Below are positions 34,114 through 43,696 of a DNA stretch of 64,000 nt, one piece after another; the first letter of the stretch is position 1; each line of letters begins with the position of its first letter. This DNA comes from Cupriavidus sp. WGlv3 (GTDB lineage: Bacteria; Pseudomonadota; Gammaproteobacteria; Burkholderiales; Burkholderiaceae): positions 33,589-97,588 of the forward strand of contig NZ_JALHRX010000019.1 in NCBI RefSeq assembly GCF_023952475.1. The letters are read 5' to 3'. The notes beneath the pieces were generated by a model. That model saw nothing but the letters and a program-made list of their open reading frames with translations. It searched no databases and was not told the DNA's origin. A program made the translations under genes and the position numbers.

Positions 34114-35385
34114 ATGACCAATTCCCCCCGCCAGGGCACTGCGACCCTGGCCGTGCTGATCGACGCCGACAACGCGGCGCCCGCCATTGTCGAAGGCCTG
34201 CTGGCCGAGGTCGCCAAGTACGGCGTGGCCGCCGTCAAGCGCATCTACGGCGACTGGACCCGGCCCAACCTGGCCGGCTGGAAGGAGCGGCTGCTGTCGC
34301 ACTCGATCCAGCCGATCCAGCAGTTCCGCTACACCGTCGGCAAGAACGCGACCGACAGCGCCATGATCATCGACGCCATGGACCTGCTCTACACCGGGCG
34401 CTTCGATGGCTTCTGCATCGTCTCCAGCGACAGCGACTTCACCCGGCTGGCCTCGCGCATCCGCGAGCAGGGCCTGACGGTGTACGGCTTTGGCGAGCGC
34501 AAGACGCCCAAGCCGTTTGTCACGGCCTGCGACAAGTTCATCTATTCCGACGTGCTGCGCGCCGAGGTCGACACCGACGGCGCGGACGGTGCCGACGGCG
34601 CCGCCGCGCCCACGCGCAAGCGCAGCACCGGCGAGCTGCGCCAGGACTCGCGCCTGGTGCGCCTGCTGCAGAATGCGGCGCAGGCGGTGTCGGACGAAGA
34701 CGGCTGGCTGACGCTGGGCAGCATGGGCAACCACATCGCCAAGCAGGCGCCGGAATTCGACTCGCGCAACTACGGCTACGGCAAGCTGTCCGAGCTGGTC
34801 GCGGCGACCGGCCTGTTCGAGGTCGAGACCCGCAACGGCGGCAACAACAAGACCATCTGGGTGCGGCTGAAGAAGCGCGCCAAGGGCGGCGAGCCTCAGC
34901 AGCGCCCGCCGCAGCCGCCGGCCCAGCACGCCGAGCCGGCGCGTCGCCAGCCCGCACCTGCGCCGGCGCCGGCGCCGGAGCCGGCCCGCGGGGTCGAACC
35001 GCTGCCGACGCCGGAGACGGTTGCTCCCGAGCCCGAAACGCCGGCGCAAGCCGAGCCGTCCTTTGTCGCGGCCGATGCGGTGCAGCCCGAGCCGGAGCCG
35101 GTGCCGCCGCTGGAAGCTGCGCCGCAGCCGGATCCGCAGCCGGACCCGGAGCCCAGCGCGGGCAGCCGCACCGGCGCGCGCAAGCGCGCGGCGCGCCGGC
35201 CCGAGGTGACGCTGAGCGAGACGCCGTGGCCGATCGATCAGTCGGTGTTCGCGGCGCCGGGCACGACCGTGCTGACGGCGACAGTGGAGGCGGAACCGCA
35301 ACCGGCCGCTGTCGAACCCGACGCCGCACCGGCGCCGGCACCGGCGCGCAAGACGCGCAAGCGTCCGAGCAAGAAGGCAGAGTAA
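34114..35385 (+). CDS. NYN-domain protein with OST-HTH/LOTUS domain, probable RNase
   Basis: 423 residues from ATG 34114. The N-terminal NYN/PIN-like nuclease domain (about 10-150) has the acidic site LAVLIDADNAAPAIV, VGKNATDSAMIIDAMDLL and FCIVSSDSDFTRLASRIRE; NYN domains cut RNA with a metal-dependent acidic triad. A LOTUS (OST-HTH) module follows (about 180-250: LQNAAQAVSDEDGWLTLGSM, YGYGKLSELVAATGLFEVE), an RNA-binding winged helix. A long Pro/Ala/Glu-rich, probably disordered tail ends in a basic patch (ARKTRKRPSKKAE). The layout resembles bacterial LabA-type proteins and the NYN-LOTUS pairing of MARF1. RNA target unknown. Confidence 0.85.
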   Translation: MTNSPRQGTATLAVLIDADNAAPAIVEGLLAEVAKYGVAAVKRIYGDWTRPNLAGWKERLLSHSIQPIQQFRYTVGKNATDSAMIIDAMDLLYTGRFDGFCIVSSDSDFTRLASRIREQGLTVYGFGERKTPKPFVTACDKFIYSDVLRAEVDTDGADGADGAAAPTRKRSTGELRQDSRLVRLLQNAAQAVSDEDGWLTLGSMGNHIAKQAPEFDSRNYGYGKLSELVAATGLFEVETRNGGNNKTIWVRLKKRAKGGEPQQRPPQPPAQHAEPARRQPAPAPAPAPEPARGVEPLPTPETVAPEPETPAQAEPSFVAADAVQPEPEPVPPLEAAPQPDPQPDPEPSAGSRTGARKRAARRPEVTLSETPWPIDQSVFAAPGTTVLTATVEAEPQPAAVEPDAAPAPAPARKTRKRPSKKAE

Positions 35386-35403
35386 ATCGGCCTGCTGGTG
35401 TTG

Positions 35404-35431
35404 TTCCCTCTCCACCTTGCGGGAGAGGGAA
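35404..35431. repeat. TTCCCTCTCC palindromic repeat, copy 3
   Basis: Arms 35404-35413 and 35422-35431 are perfect 10-bp complements around ACCTTGCG. It lies between the 3' ends of the NYN gene and gspF, in the same convergent setting as copies 1 and 2. Confidence 0.75.
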
Positions 35432-35479
35432 GCGTCCGCAACGGACGTCAGGCCAAAGCAAGCGTTATCGGCGCGCGCC

Positions 35480-36697
35480 TTACCGCACCAGCTGGTTGAT
35501 CTCGATGATCGGCATCAGCACCGCCAGCACGATCAGCAGCACCACCACGCCCATGGTCAGGATCAGCAGCGGTTCCAGCAGGCTGGTCAGGAACAGCGTG
35601 CGCCGTTCCAGTTCCTGCGCTTCGCCCTGCGCGGCGCGGTCCAGCATCACCGGCAGGTTGCCGGTGGCTTCACCCGAGCGGATCAGGTGCACCAGCACCG
35701 GCGGAAACTGGTTCTGCGCCGCCAGCGCGCGCGCCAGCGAGGCGCCTTCGCGCACGCGGGTGTTGGCGTCTTCCACGTTGGCGCGCAGCGCCTCGTTGGT
35801 CAGGGTTTCGCCGGCGGCCTGCAGGCTGCGCAGAATCGGCACGCCCGCGGAAACCAGGATCGCCAGCGTGCCGGCAAAGCGCGCGGTGTTGTAGCCGCGC
35901 ACCAGCTTGCCCAGCAGCGGCGCGGTCAGCAGCCAGCGGTGCCATTCCAGCCGCACCGCGGGCTGGCGCAGCAGCCGGCGGATGCTGAACGCGGCCACCG
36001 CGATCACCGCCAGCGCGGCCCACCACCAGTTGCGCACGAAATCCGACAGCCACAGCATGACGATGGTCAGCGTGGGCAGCTTCTGCTTGGTATTGGCGAA
36101 CACGCTCACCACCTGCGGCACCACGTACGACAGCAGGAAGATCACGATCGCGAACGCCACCACCGTGACGATGGCCGGATAGGTGAAGGCCAGCCGGATC
36201 TTGGAGGTCAGCGTGTTGCGCGACTCGATATAGCCGGCCAGCCGCTCCAGCACCAGGCCCAGGTGGCCGGAGTGCTCGCCGGCCGAGACCAGCGCGCGGT
36301 AGATGTCCGGAAAATCGCGCGGATGCTGCGCCAGCGCCACCGACAGCGCGCTGCCGCCCATCACCTCGGCGCGGATGCCGGCCAGCAGTTCATGCACATA
36401 GGGCCGCTCGGCCTGGTCGGCCAGCGCGCCCAGCGCCTCGTCCAGCGGCAGGCCGGCGACGATCAGGCTGGCCAGCTGGCGCGTGAACAGCGCCTGCTCC
36501 TGCGTCGACAGCTTGCGCGCGAACAGCTGGCTGCCGGCGCGCGGCGCCAGGCCGGCGCCGGCGAGCGCGTCGACGGTCAGCGGCGTCAGTCCGCGCGCGC
36601 GCAACTGGGTGCGGGCCTGGCGCGCGCTGTCGGCCTCGATCACGCCGCGGTCGGTCTTGCCGGCGGCGTCGGCGGCTTCATAGCGGAAAGCTGGCAT
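35480..36697 (-). CDS. gspF: Type II secretion inner-membrane platform protein GspF
   Basis: 405 residues, standard GspF length. Two repeated cytoplasmic GspF domains (AYEAADAAGKTDRGVIEADS opening the first; GNLPVMLDRAAQGEAQELERRTL in the second) separated by membrane segments, with a last helix VVVLLIVLAVLMPIIEINQLV. It forms the inner-membrane platform with GspE, GspL and GspM. It is the last gene of the operon, 15 bp after gspE. Confidence 0.96.
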   Translation of the reverse strand: MPAFRYEAADAAGKTDRGVIEADSARQARTQLRARGLTPLTVDALAGAGLAPRAGSQLFARKLSTQEQALFTRQLASLIVAGLPLDEALGALADQAERPYVHELLAGIRAEVMGGSALSVALAQHPRDFPDIYRALVSAGEHSGHLGLVLERLAGYIESRNTLTSKIRLAFTYPAIVTVVAFAIVIFLLSYVVPQVVSVFANTKQKLPTLTIVMLWLSDFVRNWWWAALAVIAVAAFSIRRLLRQPAVRLEWHRWLLTAPLLGKLVRGYNTARFAGTLAILVSAGVPILRSLQAAGETLTNEALRANVEDANTRVREGASLARALAAQNQFPPVLVHLIRSGEATGNLPVMLDRAAQGEAQELERRTLFLTSLLEPLLILTMGVVVLLIVLAVLMPIIEINQLVR

Positions 36698-36712
36698 CCG
36701 GTCGGCTCCGCG

Positions 36713-38278
36713 TCAGTCGCGCGTAACGCGCAGCACTTCCTCGAGCGAGGTCGCGCCGCTGTCGATCCAGCGCTGCGCGTCGCCGCGCATGGTGTGCATG
36801 CCGTGCGCCAGCGCGACCTGCTTGATTTCCGATTCGGGCGCCTGGCGGTGGATCATGGTGCGGATTTCATCGTCGACCGTGAGCAGCTCGTAGACGCCCA
36901 TGCGTCCCTGGTAGCCCGACTGGCCGCACTTGTCGCAACCGACCGGATGCCAGACGGTCTGCAGCGGCTTGCCCTGCGCGTGCAGCACGTCGGCCTCGGC
37001 CGGGGTGACCTCGATCACTTCCTCGCGCTTGCAGTGCGGGCACAGCCGCCGTACCAGCCGCTGCGCCAGCACGCCCAGCAGCGACGACGACAGCAGGAAC
37101 GGCTCGATGCCCATGTCGACCAGCCGCGTCACCGCCGAAGCCGAGTCGTTGGTGTGCAGCGTGGCCAGCACCAGGTGGCCGGTCAGCGACGCCTGCACCG
37201 CAATCTGCGCGGTTTCCAGGTCGCGGATCTCGCCGATCATGACCACGTCCGGGTCCTGGCGCAGGATCGCGCGCAGCGCCTTGCCGAAGGTCATGTCGAT
37301 GCGCGGGTTGACCTGGGTCTGGCCGATGCCATCCAGGTCATACTCGACCGGGTCTTCCACCGTCATGATGTTGGTGGTGCGCGCATCCAGGCGCGACAGC
37401 GCGGCATAGAGCGTGGTGGTCTTGCCCGAGCCGGTCGGCCCGGTCACCAGCACGATGCCGTGCGGCTGCCGGATCAGGTGGTCGAAGCCGCGCAGCGTGT
37501 CGGGCGCCATGCCCAGCTTGGCCAGGTCCAGCCGGCCGGCTTCCTTGTCGAGCAGGCGCAGCACCGCGCGCTCGCCGTGGCCGGTGGGCAGCGTCGAGAC
37601 CCGCACGTCGACCGGCCGTCCGCCCACGCGCAGCGTGATGCGGCCGTCCTGCGGCAGGCGTTTCTCGGCAATGTCGAGCTGCGCCATGATCTTAATGCGC
37701 GAGATCAGCGCCCCGTGCAGCGCCTTCTTGGGCCGCACCACGTCGCGCAGCGTGCCGTCGACGCGGAAGCGCACCACCGACGACGATTCGAACGGCTCGA
37801 TATGGATATCCGAGGCGCCTTCGCGCGCGGCCTGCGTCAGCAGCGCGTTGATCATGCGGATGATCGGCGCATCGTCTTCGGATTCCAGCAGGTCTTCCAC
37901 CGCGGGAATGTCCTGCATCAGGCGCGACAGGTCGACCTCGCCCTCGACCTCGCCCACCACCTGGGCGGCGCTGCCGTCCTGGCGGTTATAGGCGTCGGAC
38001 ATGGCATGCTCGAGCGCCTCGGGCTCGAGCACGCGCAGGCGCAATGCGCCGTGCACGCGCGCCACTTCGGCCAGCGCCGTGGGCGAGGTGGCGCGGCTGA
38101 CCCACACCTCGAGCCCGTCGGGACGCTGGTGCGCGATCAGCAGCGGCGCCTCGCGCGCAAAGCCGTAGGAGACCAGCCGCGCCGCCATCGGCGACGGTGG
38201 CTCGAGCTCGGCCGGCGGGTTGAAGCCGGCAATGCCGGCGGCAGGGGTGGAGAGGGCGGTTTGGACTTCGCTGGCCAT
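36713..38278 (-). CDS. gspE: Type II secretion ATPase GspE
   Basis: 521 residues from ATG 38278 (GAGG at 6 bp); an in-frame TTG at 38290 would overlap the gspD stop. Walker A is GPTGSGKTTTLYAA, with the Asp box DPVEYDLDGIGQTQVN, Walker B-type VVMIGEIRDLETAQIA, and a zinc site CPHCKR...CDKCGQSG in the C-terminal domain. Cytoplasmic ATPase that powers pseudopilus assembly, docked to GspL. Follows gspD by 8 bp. Confidence 0.97.
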   Translation of the reverse strand: MASEVQTALSTPAAGIAGFNPPAELEPPSPMAARLVSYGFAREAPLLIAHQRPDGLEVWVSRATSPTALAEVARVHGALRLRVLEPEALEHAMSDAYNRQDGSAAQVVGEVEGEVDLSRLMQDIPAVEDLLESEDDAPIIRMINALLTQAAREGASDIHIEPFESSSVVRFRVDGTLRDVVRPKKALHGALISRIKIMAQLDIAEKRLPQDGRITLRVGGRPVDVRVSTLPTGHGERAVLRLLDKEAGRLDLAKLGMAPDTLRGFDHLIRQPHGIVLVTGPTGSGKTTTLYAALSRLDARTTNIMTVEDPVEYDLDGIGQTQVNPRIDMTFGKALRAILRQDPDVVMIGEIRDLETAQIAVQASLTGHLVLATLHTNDSASAVTRLVDMGIEPFLLSSSLLGVLAQRLVRRLCPHCKREEVIEVTPAEADVLHAQGKPLQTVWHPVGCDKCGQSGYQGRMGVYELLTVDDEIRTMIHRQAPESEIKQVALAHGMHTMRGDAQRWIDSGATSLEEVLRVTRD

Positions 38279-38286
38279 GACGGGCC

Positions 38287-40785
38287 TCAATACGGGAGTG
38301 CGGCTTCGCCGCGCGAGTTGAGCGGCTGCGGGGCGCCCACCGGCGCCGGCGGCACGGGTTGTGGCGCGGGTTGCGGTACCGGTTCGGGCACCGGTTGCGG
38401 GACCGCCTGCAGCGGCTGTGGCTGACCCGGCACGCCCGGCTGCGGCGCGCTCTGCGGCAGCGTCTGGGGCAGCGGCAGCGGCCCGGCCACGGGGCCGTTG
38501 GTGCGCGGGTTGACGAACGGCGTGGTCGGCGCGTCGGCCGGCGGCAGCAGCGGCGTGTTGGTGTCCCGCACCATGATGTTAGGCGATACGAAGCCCTGCT
38601 GCTGCGCGCGCATATAGTCGTAGCGGTCCGCGGTCAGGCGGTCGGTGGCGCCGGCCGTGCGCATCACATAGGGCCGCAGGAACACCAGCAGGTTGGTCTT
38701 CGAGCGGTTCTTGTTCTCGTAGCGGAACAGGCCGCCGATCAGCGGGATGTCGCCCAGCAGCGGCACCTTCTGTACGCCGTCGCCATAGTTGTCCTCGATC
38801 AGGCCGCCCAGCACGATGATCTGGCCGTCGTCGACCAGCACGTTGGTCTCGATCGAACGCACGTTGGTGGTCGGGCCCTGGATCAGGTTGGCGGTCGCCT
38901 GCACCACGTTCGACGATTCCTGGAAGATCTGCATCTTCACCAGCCCGCCGTCGGTGATCTGCGGCTTGACCCGCAGCGTGATGCCGACGTCCTTGCGGTC
39001 GAAGGTCTGGAACGGCGTGACCGAGGCCGCGCCGCCGGTCTGGGCGTAGGAGCCGGTGGTGATCGGGATGTTCTGGCCGATCAGGATCTTGGCTTCCTCG
39101 TTCTCGAGCGTGATCAGGTTCGGTGTCGACAGCAGGTTGACGCTGCCATTCGTACCCAGGGCGCGCAGCAGCGCGCCCAGGCCCATGGCCCGGTTGACGA
39201 TGCCCAGGTTCAGGCCGCCGATGTCGGGGACCAGTTGCTGCGCGGCAGCGATGCCGGCGGAGCGGTTGGCGTCGGCCAGGGCGCCGGCCAGGGTCAGGTT
39301 GAGGATGTTCTGTCCGCCGGTGCCGAAGTTGGTGCCGGCAAAGACGTTGTTGTTGCCGCTTGACGAGCTGATCAGGCCCTGCCACTGGATGCCGAGTTCA
39401 CTCGCCTGGGTGGCGGTCACTTCGACGATCATCGACTCGATATAGACCTGCGCGCGGCGCGCGTCGAGGTCGTCGATCACGCCGCGCAGGTTGCGGTAGA
39501 CCGGTTCGCTGGCGGTGATGATCAGCGAGTTGGTGGAGGGGTCCGCCTGGATGATGCCGCCCGTGGTCGGCTGCGTGGTGGTGCCGAACGAGGCCGCGAA
39601 GGCCGAGTTGCCATAGGCGCCGCCGGTGCCGCCGCCGGTGCCGGTGCCGCCGCGCATGCCGGTCTGGGGGGTGGTGGCACCGCCGGTGAACTGGCCGCCG
39701 GTCGGCGTCGAGACATTGGTCATGCCCGCCGCGCCGCCGATGCCGCCGGCCTGCCCGCCGGGCTGGGTGGTGGTGGCGAAGCTGCTGTCGGCGGCGACGA
39801 TGGCGCGCAGCGTCGCGGCCAGCTTGATCGCATCCGCGTTCTTCAGCGGCACCACCCAGATGTTGCCGGGGCGCGCGTAGGGCTGGTCGAGCTTCTCGAT
39901 CAGCTGGCGCGCCTGCTGCAGGCGCGCACGGCTGGTGGCGCGGATCATCAGCGAATTGCTGCGCGGCTCGGCCACTACCGAGGTGCGCAGGCTGGCATCG
40001 ACGGCCGCGGCACCGCCGCCGCCGGTGGCACCCGCGGCGCCCGGATCCAGCAGGCGCTGCAGCACCGCCGCGGTATCGCTGGCCAGCGCGTGCTTGAGCG
40101 GCACCAGTTCGACCTCGCCCGAGGCCGGCGCATCGACCGCGGCGATGATGCGGGCGATGCGGCGCAGGTTGTCGGCGTAGTCGGTGATGACCAGGGTGTT
40201 GTTGGCCGGATAGGCGGTGATGGTGTTGTTGGGCGCGATCATTGGCCGCAGCACCGGCACCAGGTTGTTGGCCGACTCGTAGTTCAGCCGGAACACCTGG
40301 GTCACCACCTGGTCGCCGCGGCTGGGGCTGCCGCCGATCACGGTGGGCGAGCCCTGCAGCTTGGCGTCGGCCTCGGGCACGACCTTGGTGAAGCCGTTGC
40401 TCTCGACCATGGCATAGCCCTGCATGCGCAGCACCGAGCCCAGCGTCTGCAGCGCCTGCGCGCGCGAGACCGGCTGCTCCGTGACCAGGTTGACGGTGCC
40501 CTTTACGCGCGGGTCGATGACGAAGTTCTTGCCGGTGGCCTGGCCGACCGCCTTGATCACGGAGTCGAGGTCGGCGTTGACGAAGTTCAGCACCACCTGG
40601 TCGCGATTGGCGGGGGTGACGTCGGGCGGCGCCGGCGGCGTGCCCGGGTTTGCCTGGCCGCGCGAGGCCGGCGCCCCGGGCTGAGCCCACAGCGGCGCGG
40701 GCGCCAGCAAGGAGAGCCCGCAGAGCAATGCCACGGCGCGGGCGCAGGCGGTCTTGAAAACAGGTCGGTTGGCGTGGGTGGTCAT
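38287..40785 (-). CDS. gspD: Type II secretion secretin GspD
   Basis: 832 residues from the ATG at 40785, which has GGAA at 7 bp; the ATG at 40791 would be too close to that site. Signal peptide (LLCGLSLLAPAPLWAQ), N0-N3 domains beginning with VVLNFVNADLDSVIKAVGQ and a glycine/threonine-rich linker (about 400-460), then the secretin core (VQVTATQASELGIQW, GGLIEDNYGDGVQKVPLLGDIPLIG) and an S-like Pro/Gln tail. It forms the outer-membrane channel. The glycine-rich loop is a normal family feature. Confidence 0.97.
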   Translation of the reverse strand: MTTHANRPVFKTACARAVALLCGLSLLAPAPLWAQPGAPASRGQANPGTPPAPPDVTPANRDQVVLNFVNADLDSVIKAVGQATGKNFVIDPRVKGTVNLVTEQPVSRAQALQTLGSVLRMQGYAMVESNGFTKVVPEADAKLQGSPTVIGGSPSRGDQVVTQVFRLNYESANNLVPVLRPMIAPNNTITAYPANNTLVITDYADNLRRIARIIAAVDAPASGEVELVPLKHALASDTAAVLQRLLDPGAAGATGGGGAAAVDASLRTSVVAEPRSNSLMIRATSRARLQQARQLIEKLDQPYARPGNIWVVPLKNADAIKLAATLRAIVAADSSFATTTQPGGQAGGIGGAAGMTNVSTPTGGQFTGGATTPQTGMRGGTGTGGGTGGAYGNSAFAASFGTTTQPTTGGIIQADPSTNSLIITASEPVYRNLRGVIDDLDARRAQVYIESMIVEVTATQASELGIQWQGLISSSSGNNNVFAGTNFGTGGQNILNLTLAGALADANRSAGIAAAQQLVPDIGGLNLGIVNRAMGLGALLRALGTNGSVNLLSTPNLITLENEEAKILIGQNIPITTGSYAQTGGAASVTPFQTFDRKDVGITLRVKPQITDGGLVKMQIFQESSNVVQATANLIQGPTTNVRSIETNVLVDDGQIIVLGGLIEDNYGDGVQKVPLLGDIPLIGGLFRYENKNRSKTNLLVFLRPYVMRTAGATDRLTADRYDYMRAQQQGFVSPNIMVRDTNTPLLPPADAPTTPFVNPRTNGPVAGPLPLPQTLPQSAPQPGVPGQPQPLQAVPQPVPEPVPQPAPQPVPPAPVGAPQPLNSRGEAALPY

Positions 40786-40819
40786 AGTCATTTCCGTGGG
40801 CTGTGCGCTCTGCGTGGCA

Positions 40820-41629
40820 TCAGAAACGCAGCCTAGTCACATTGTTGTCTCGTCGTCCCAGCAGGCTCAGCAGGCTGGTCAGCTGCGTCGCGGCCTCGGG
40901 TTCGGCATGCGCGGTACCCTCGAAGCGCGCCTGCCGCCCGAGCGTGCCGCTGCCCTCCAGGTGCAGCGGACCATCGATGGTGCTCAGTTGCAGCTTGCCG
41001 CCGCCCGCGCCGGTCCAGTCGATCTCGGCGCGGTAGCTGCCCAGCGGGCGCAGCCGGCTGACTGCGGCCGATACCTGCTCGATGCGCAACGTCATATGGC
41101 CGGTCATGCCCTGGCCGGAAAACCGGCCCTGCAGCGCGGACCAGTCCACCCGCATCAGGCCGTCCGGGCGCAGCGTGTTGAACGGCGCGCCCACGCCCTC
41201 GAGCAGCGACGCGGGCAGGCGCATCGCACCCGACTGCGCGGTCCAGCCGCCCGGCGTCGCGGTGACCGCGACCGGCGCGGCCATGGCCTCCGAATGGGTC
41301 AGCACCAGCCGCGCGCGGCCGGTCAGCAGCGGCCAGAACGCCAGCGTCCAGTGCAGCCGGCCGGGCAGCACGGTGGCAGTCTGGCTGCCCGCCCCGGCCG
41401 ACAGCGCCAGCGTGGCGCTGCCGCGCCACAGCGAGCCGCTGGCATCGGCCAGCAGGACGCGTCCCTGCGTCTGCGTGGCGACGCGCGTGGCGATCCATGT
41501 TGCCGGCAGCATCGCCACCGTCGTTACCGCCGCCGTCGCCAGGCCCAGCCCGAGCCAGCGCAGGCGCCGCGCGGCGGCCGGCTGGCGCAGTGCGCGCCGC
41601 GGCAGGCGCAGGGTTTCCAGCCGCACCAT
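40820..41629 (-). CDS. gspN: Type II secretion protein GspN
   Basis: 269 residues: one N-terminal membrane helix (WLGLGLATAAVTTVAMLPATWIA) and a periplasmic domain with LLADASGSLWRGSATLAL and LLEGVGAPFNTLRPDGLMRV, characteristic of GspN. GspN is present in only some type II systems and its role is minor or unknown. The ATG shares a base with the gspM stop (TGATG). Confidence 0.9.
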   Translation of the reverse strand: MVRLETLRLPRRALRQPAAARRLRWLGLGLATAAVTTVAMLPATWIATRVATQTQGRVLLADASGSLWRGSATLALSAGAGSQTATVLPGRLHWTLAFWPLLTGRARLVLTHSEAMAAPVAVTATPGGWTAQSGAMRLPASLLEGVGAPFNTLRPDGLMRVDWSALQGRFSGQGMTGHMTLRIEQVSAAVSRLRPLGSYRAEIDWTGAGGGKLQLSTIDGPLHLEGSGTLGRQARFEGTAHAEPEAATQLTSLLSLLGRRDNNVTRLRF

Positions 41630-42234
41630 CAGCTGCGGCCACCCGGACCCTGCAGGGTCGCGGTAACGTTCACCAGCGCCGTGGCGCCGACATAGACCAC
41701 GCGCGCATCGATCACCTTCATGCGCTGCTGCTGGCGCACGTCCTGCAGCCAGGTGCTGACCGCTCCGAACGGAACCTTGTCCAGCTGCACCTGCACGCTG
41801 TTGTCGGCGGCGGCCGCCAGGCGCGTGGCTTTGAGGCCGTACTGGCCCAGACTTTCCTGCAGCGCCTGGGTCAGCGCATCGCCGCGCAGCGACGGCGCCG
41901 GCGTGGCCTTGAGGCCGCGGGCTTCCTGCGCCAGCGTTTCCATCTCGGCCAGGTCGGCACGCAGCTGCGGCAGGTTGCGCGCGGCCCGCTCGCGGCCGTC
42001 GGCGGCCGGCTCCCACAGCAGCAGGTAGCCGAGCACCAGTGCCAGCACCGCGGTGCCGCCGCCCAGGATGGCCTGCTCGCGCGGATTGCGCGCCGACCAG
42101 AAGGCGTCGAAGCGTTCCCGCCAGGCTGGTGGCACCGACGGGCGCAGGCGGGCCATGCGCGTGCGCAGCGTGGCGGCGCCGCTGCGGCGGGCGGCGGGCG
42201 AAGGGCTGCGGGTGGAGTCTTTCGATGGGTTCAT
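41629..42234 (-). CDS. gspM: Type II secretion protein GspM
   Basis: 201 residues: a basic cytoplasmic tail, one membrane helix (AILGGGTAVLALVLGYLLLW) and a periplasmic ferredoxin-like domain with WLQDVRQQQRMKVIDARV. GspM binds GspL in the inner-membrane platform. The N-terminal tail is rich in Ser, Pro and Arg. Coupled to gspN and 16 bp after gspL. Confidence 0.92.
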   Translation of the reverse strand: MNPSKDSTRSPSPAARRSGAATLRTRMARLRPSVPPAWRERFDAFWSARNPREQAILGGGTAVLALVLGYLLLWEPAADGRERAARNLPQLRADLAEMETLAQEARGLKATPAPSLRGDALTQALQESLGQYGLKATRLAAAADNSVQVQLDKVPFGAVSTWLQDVRQQQRMKVIDARVVYVGATALVNVTATLQGPGGRS

Positions 42235-42250
42235 GTCGGGCGTGCGCCGG

Positions 42251-43696
42251 TCACAGGCCGGGCTTGATGGTCCAGCGCGAGCCGGGTGTCACAGGCGTGC
42301 CTGCGCTCGAGCCGGTGCTGCCCGCGGCATTGCCGGCCTTGTCCTCTTCCATCTGCAGCCCGGCTTGACGCGCCGCGCTGCGCAGGCCGGCGGTGTCGGT
42401 GCCGGGCTTGAGCGTCACCACCAGCATGCGGCCGCGGTACTCGAGCGCCTGCAGCGCATCGGGCGCCAGCCGGCGCGCGGCCTGGGCGAAGCGGTCGGCC
42501 AGCGGCAGGAAATCATCGGGCGTGCTGCGCCCGCTGGCGATGCGCAGCTGCTCGACCTGCCGGCGCATCTGCAGCGGGGCGTCGATCACCGTCGGCGTCT
42601 GCGGGAAGGTGCCGCGCAGCGTCTGCGCCTGCGCGGCTTCGAGCCGTTGCTGTTCGTTGCGCAGCAGCAGCCAGTGCGTGTTCATGCCGATCAGCTGGAC
42701 CAGCACCAGGCCCGCCACCAGCGCCAGCGGCAGGCGCCATGCCACCAGGTTCCAGCGGTCGGCGCGGCCCTGCGCGAATTCGAACTGCGCCAGGTCGAGC
42801 CCCGGCTCGCGCAGGCATTCCTGCGCACCGTCGATCCACAGCCGCCAGCCGGTGCGACCGGCCTGGCGCAGGCCGGGCACCGGCGCCATCGCAGCGGCGT
42901 CGGCATCGGCATACCAGGCGCCTTCAGGCGCCAGCGCCTGCCATGCGGCCAGGGCGTCGTCGCCCAGCAGCAGGCCATAGCCGGCGTGCGCACCGGTGCG
43001 CACGGTCAGCTGCCACTGGCGTGTGGTGCTGCTGGCGGTGTCCGGCAAGGCTTCGCCCAATGCATCGCCGAGCGCACCGCCTTCGGCGAGCGCGCTGGCG
43101 GCGGCCTCGACCACCAGCGTGGCCGGCTGCACCGCGGCTGGCGCCGCGCCCGGCGGCGCCAGCGTCGGCTCGGCGCCGGCTTCCTCTTCTTCTGGCACGG
43201 CCAGCGGCACGCACAGCTGCGCGGCCAGCACGTGGCGGCGGCGATGGCGGTGCTCGGCAAAGGCATCGAGCACCGCGCGCAGCCAGGCGCGGTCCGCCAC
43301 CATCAGCAGGCGCCGGCGCGGCCCGCGCGCGGGCGCGGCGCTGTCGAGGGCGGGGCCGAGGCCGATGTGGCAGGGCTGCGCGTCGGTGGCGAGGGCGTCC
43401 TCGACCAGGTTGGGCAGCGCCTGCTTCAAACGCGCGGGCGGCAGCGGCGGCACGCTGGCGCTGGTCAGCAGTACGTCGCTCGCGGCCAGGATCAGCACCA
43501 ACCGCTCCGCCGCGGGCAGGTCGGCGATGCGGGCGTGGCCTTCTCGCAACACTTCCGGTGCGGCACGGGGCAAGCCGCGGCGCGCCGGCTCGGCCGCCGC
43601 CGTGCGCACCAGCGCAAAAGACAGGGCGCCGAACTGCCACGGTTGCGGCTGGTCATGCGGCCGGTGCGGCAAGCGCACGTACAGAGTGGTGCTCAA
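42251..43696 (-). CDS. gspL: Type II secretion protein GspL
   Basis: 481 residues, starting at a TTG (43696) with AAGGA about 5 bp upstream. The cytoplasmic actin-like part (LYVRLPHRPHDQPQPWQF, LVLILAASDVLLTSASVPP) is followed by a membrane helix (LALVAGLVLVQLIGMN) and a periplasmic domain. GspL recruits the ATPase GspE. A 270-bp gap without a gene separates it from gspK, which is unusual in this otherwise overlapping operon. Confidence 0.93.
   Translation of the reverse strand: MSTTLYVRLPHRPHDQPQPWQFGALSFALVRTAAAEPARRGLPRAAPEVLREGHARIADLPAAERLVLILAASDVLLTSASVPPLPPARLKQALPNLVEDALATDAQPCHIGLGPALDSAAPARGPRRRLLMVADRAWLRAVLDAFAEHRHRRRHVLAAQLCVPLAVPEEEEAGAEPTLAPPGAAPAAVQPATLVVEAAASALAEGGALGDALGEALPDTASSTTRQWQLTVRTGAHAGYGLLLGDDALAAWQALAPEGAWYADADAAAMAPVPGLRQAGRTGWRLWIDGAQECLREPGLDLAQFEFAQGRADRWNLVAWRLPLALVAGLVLVQLIGMNTHWLLLRNEQQRLEAAQAQTLRGTFPQTPTVIDAPLQMRRQVEQLRIASGRSTPDDFLPLADRFAQAARRLAPDALQALEYRGRMLVVTLKPGTDTAGLRSAARQAGLQMEEDKAGNAAGSTGSSAGTPVTPGSRWTIKPGL

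Noticed and set aside
35417..38425. A 1002-codon plus-strand frame antisense to gspF and gspE
   Set aside because: Low-complexity Arg/Gln/His sequence opposite conserved genes, no domain support.
39600..39800. Glycine- and threonine-rich repeats within gspD
   Set aside because: This is the normal linker of the secretin family and not a tandem-repeat element.
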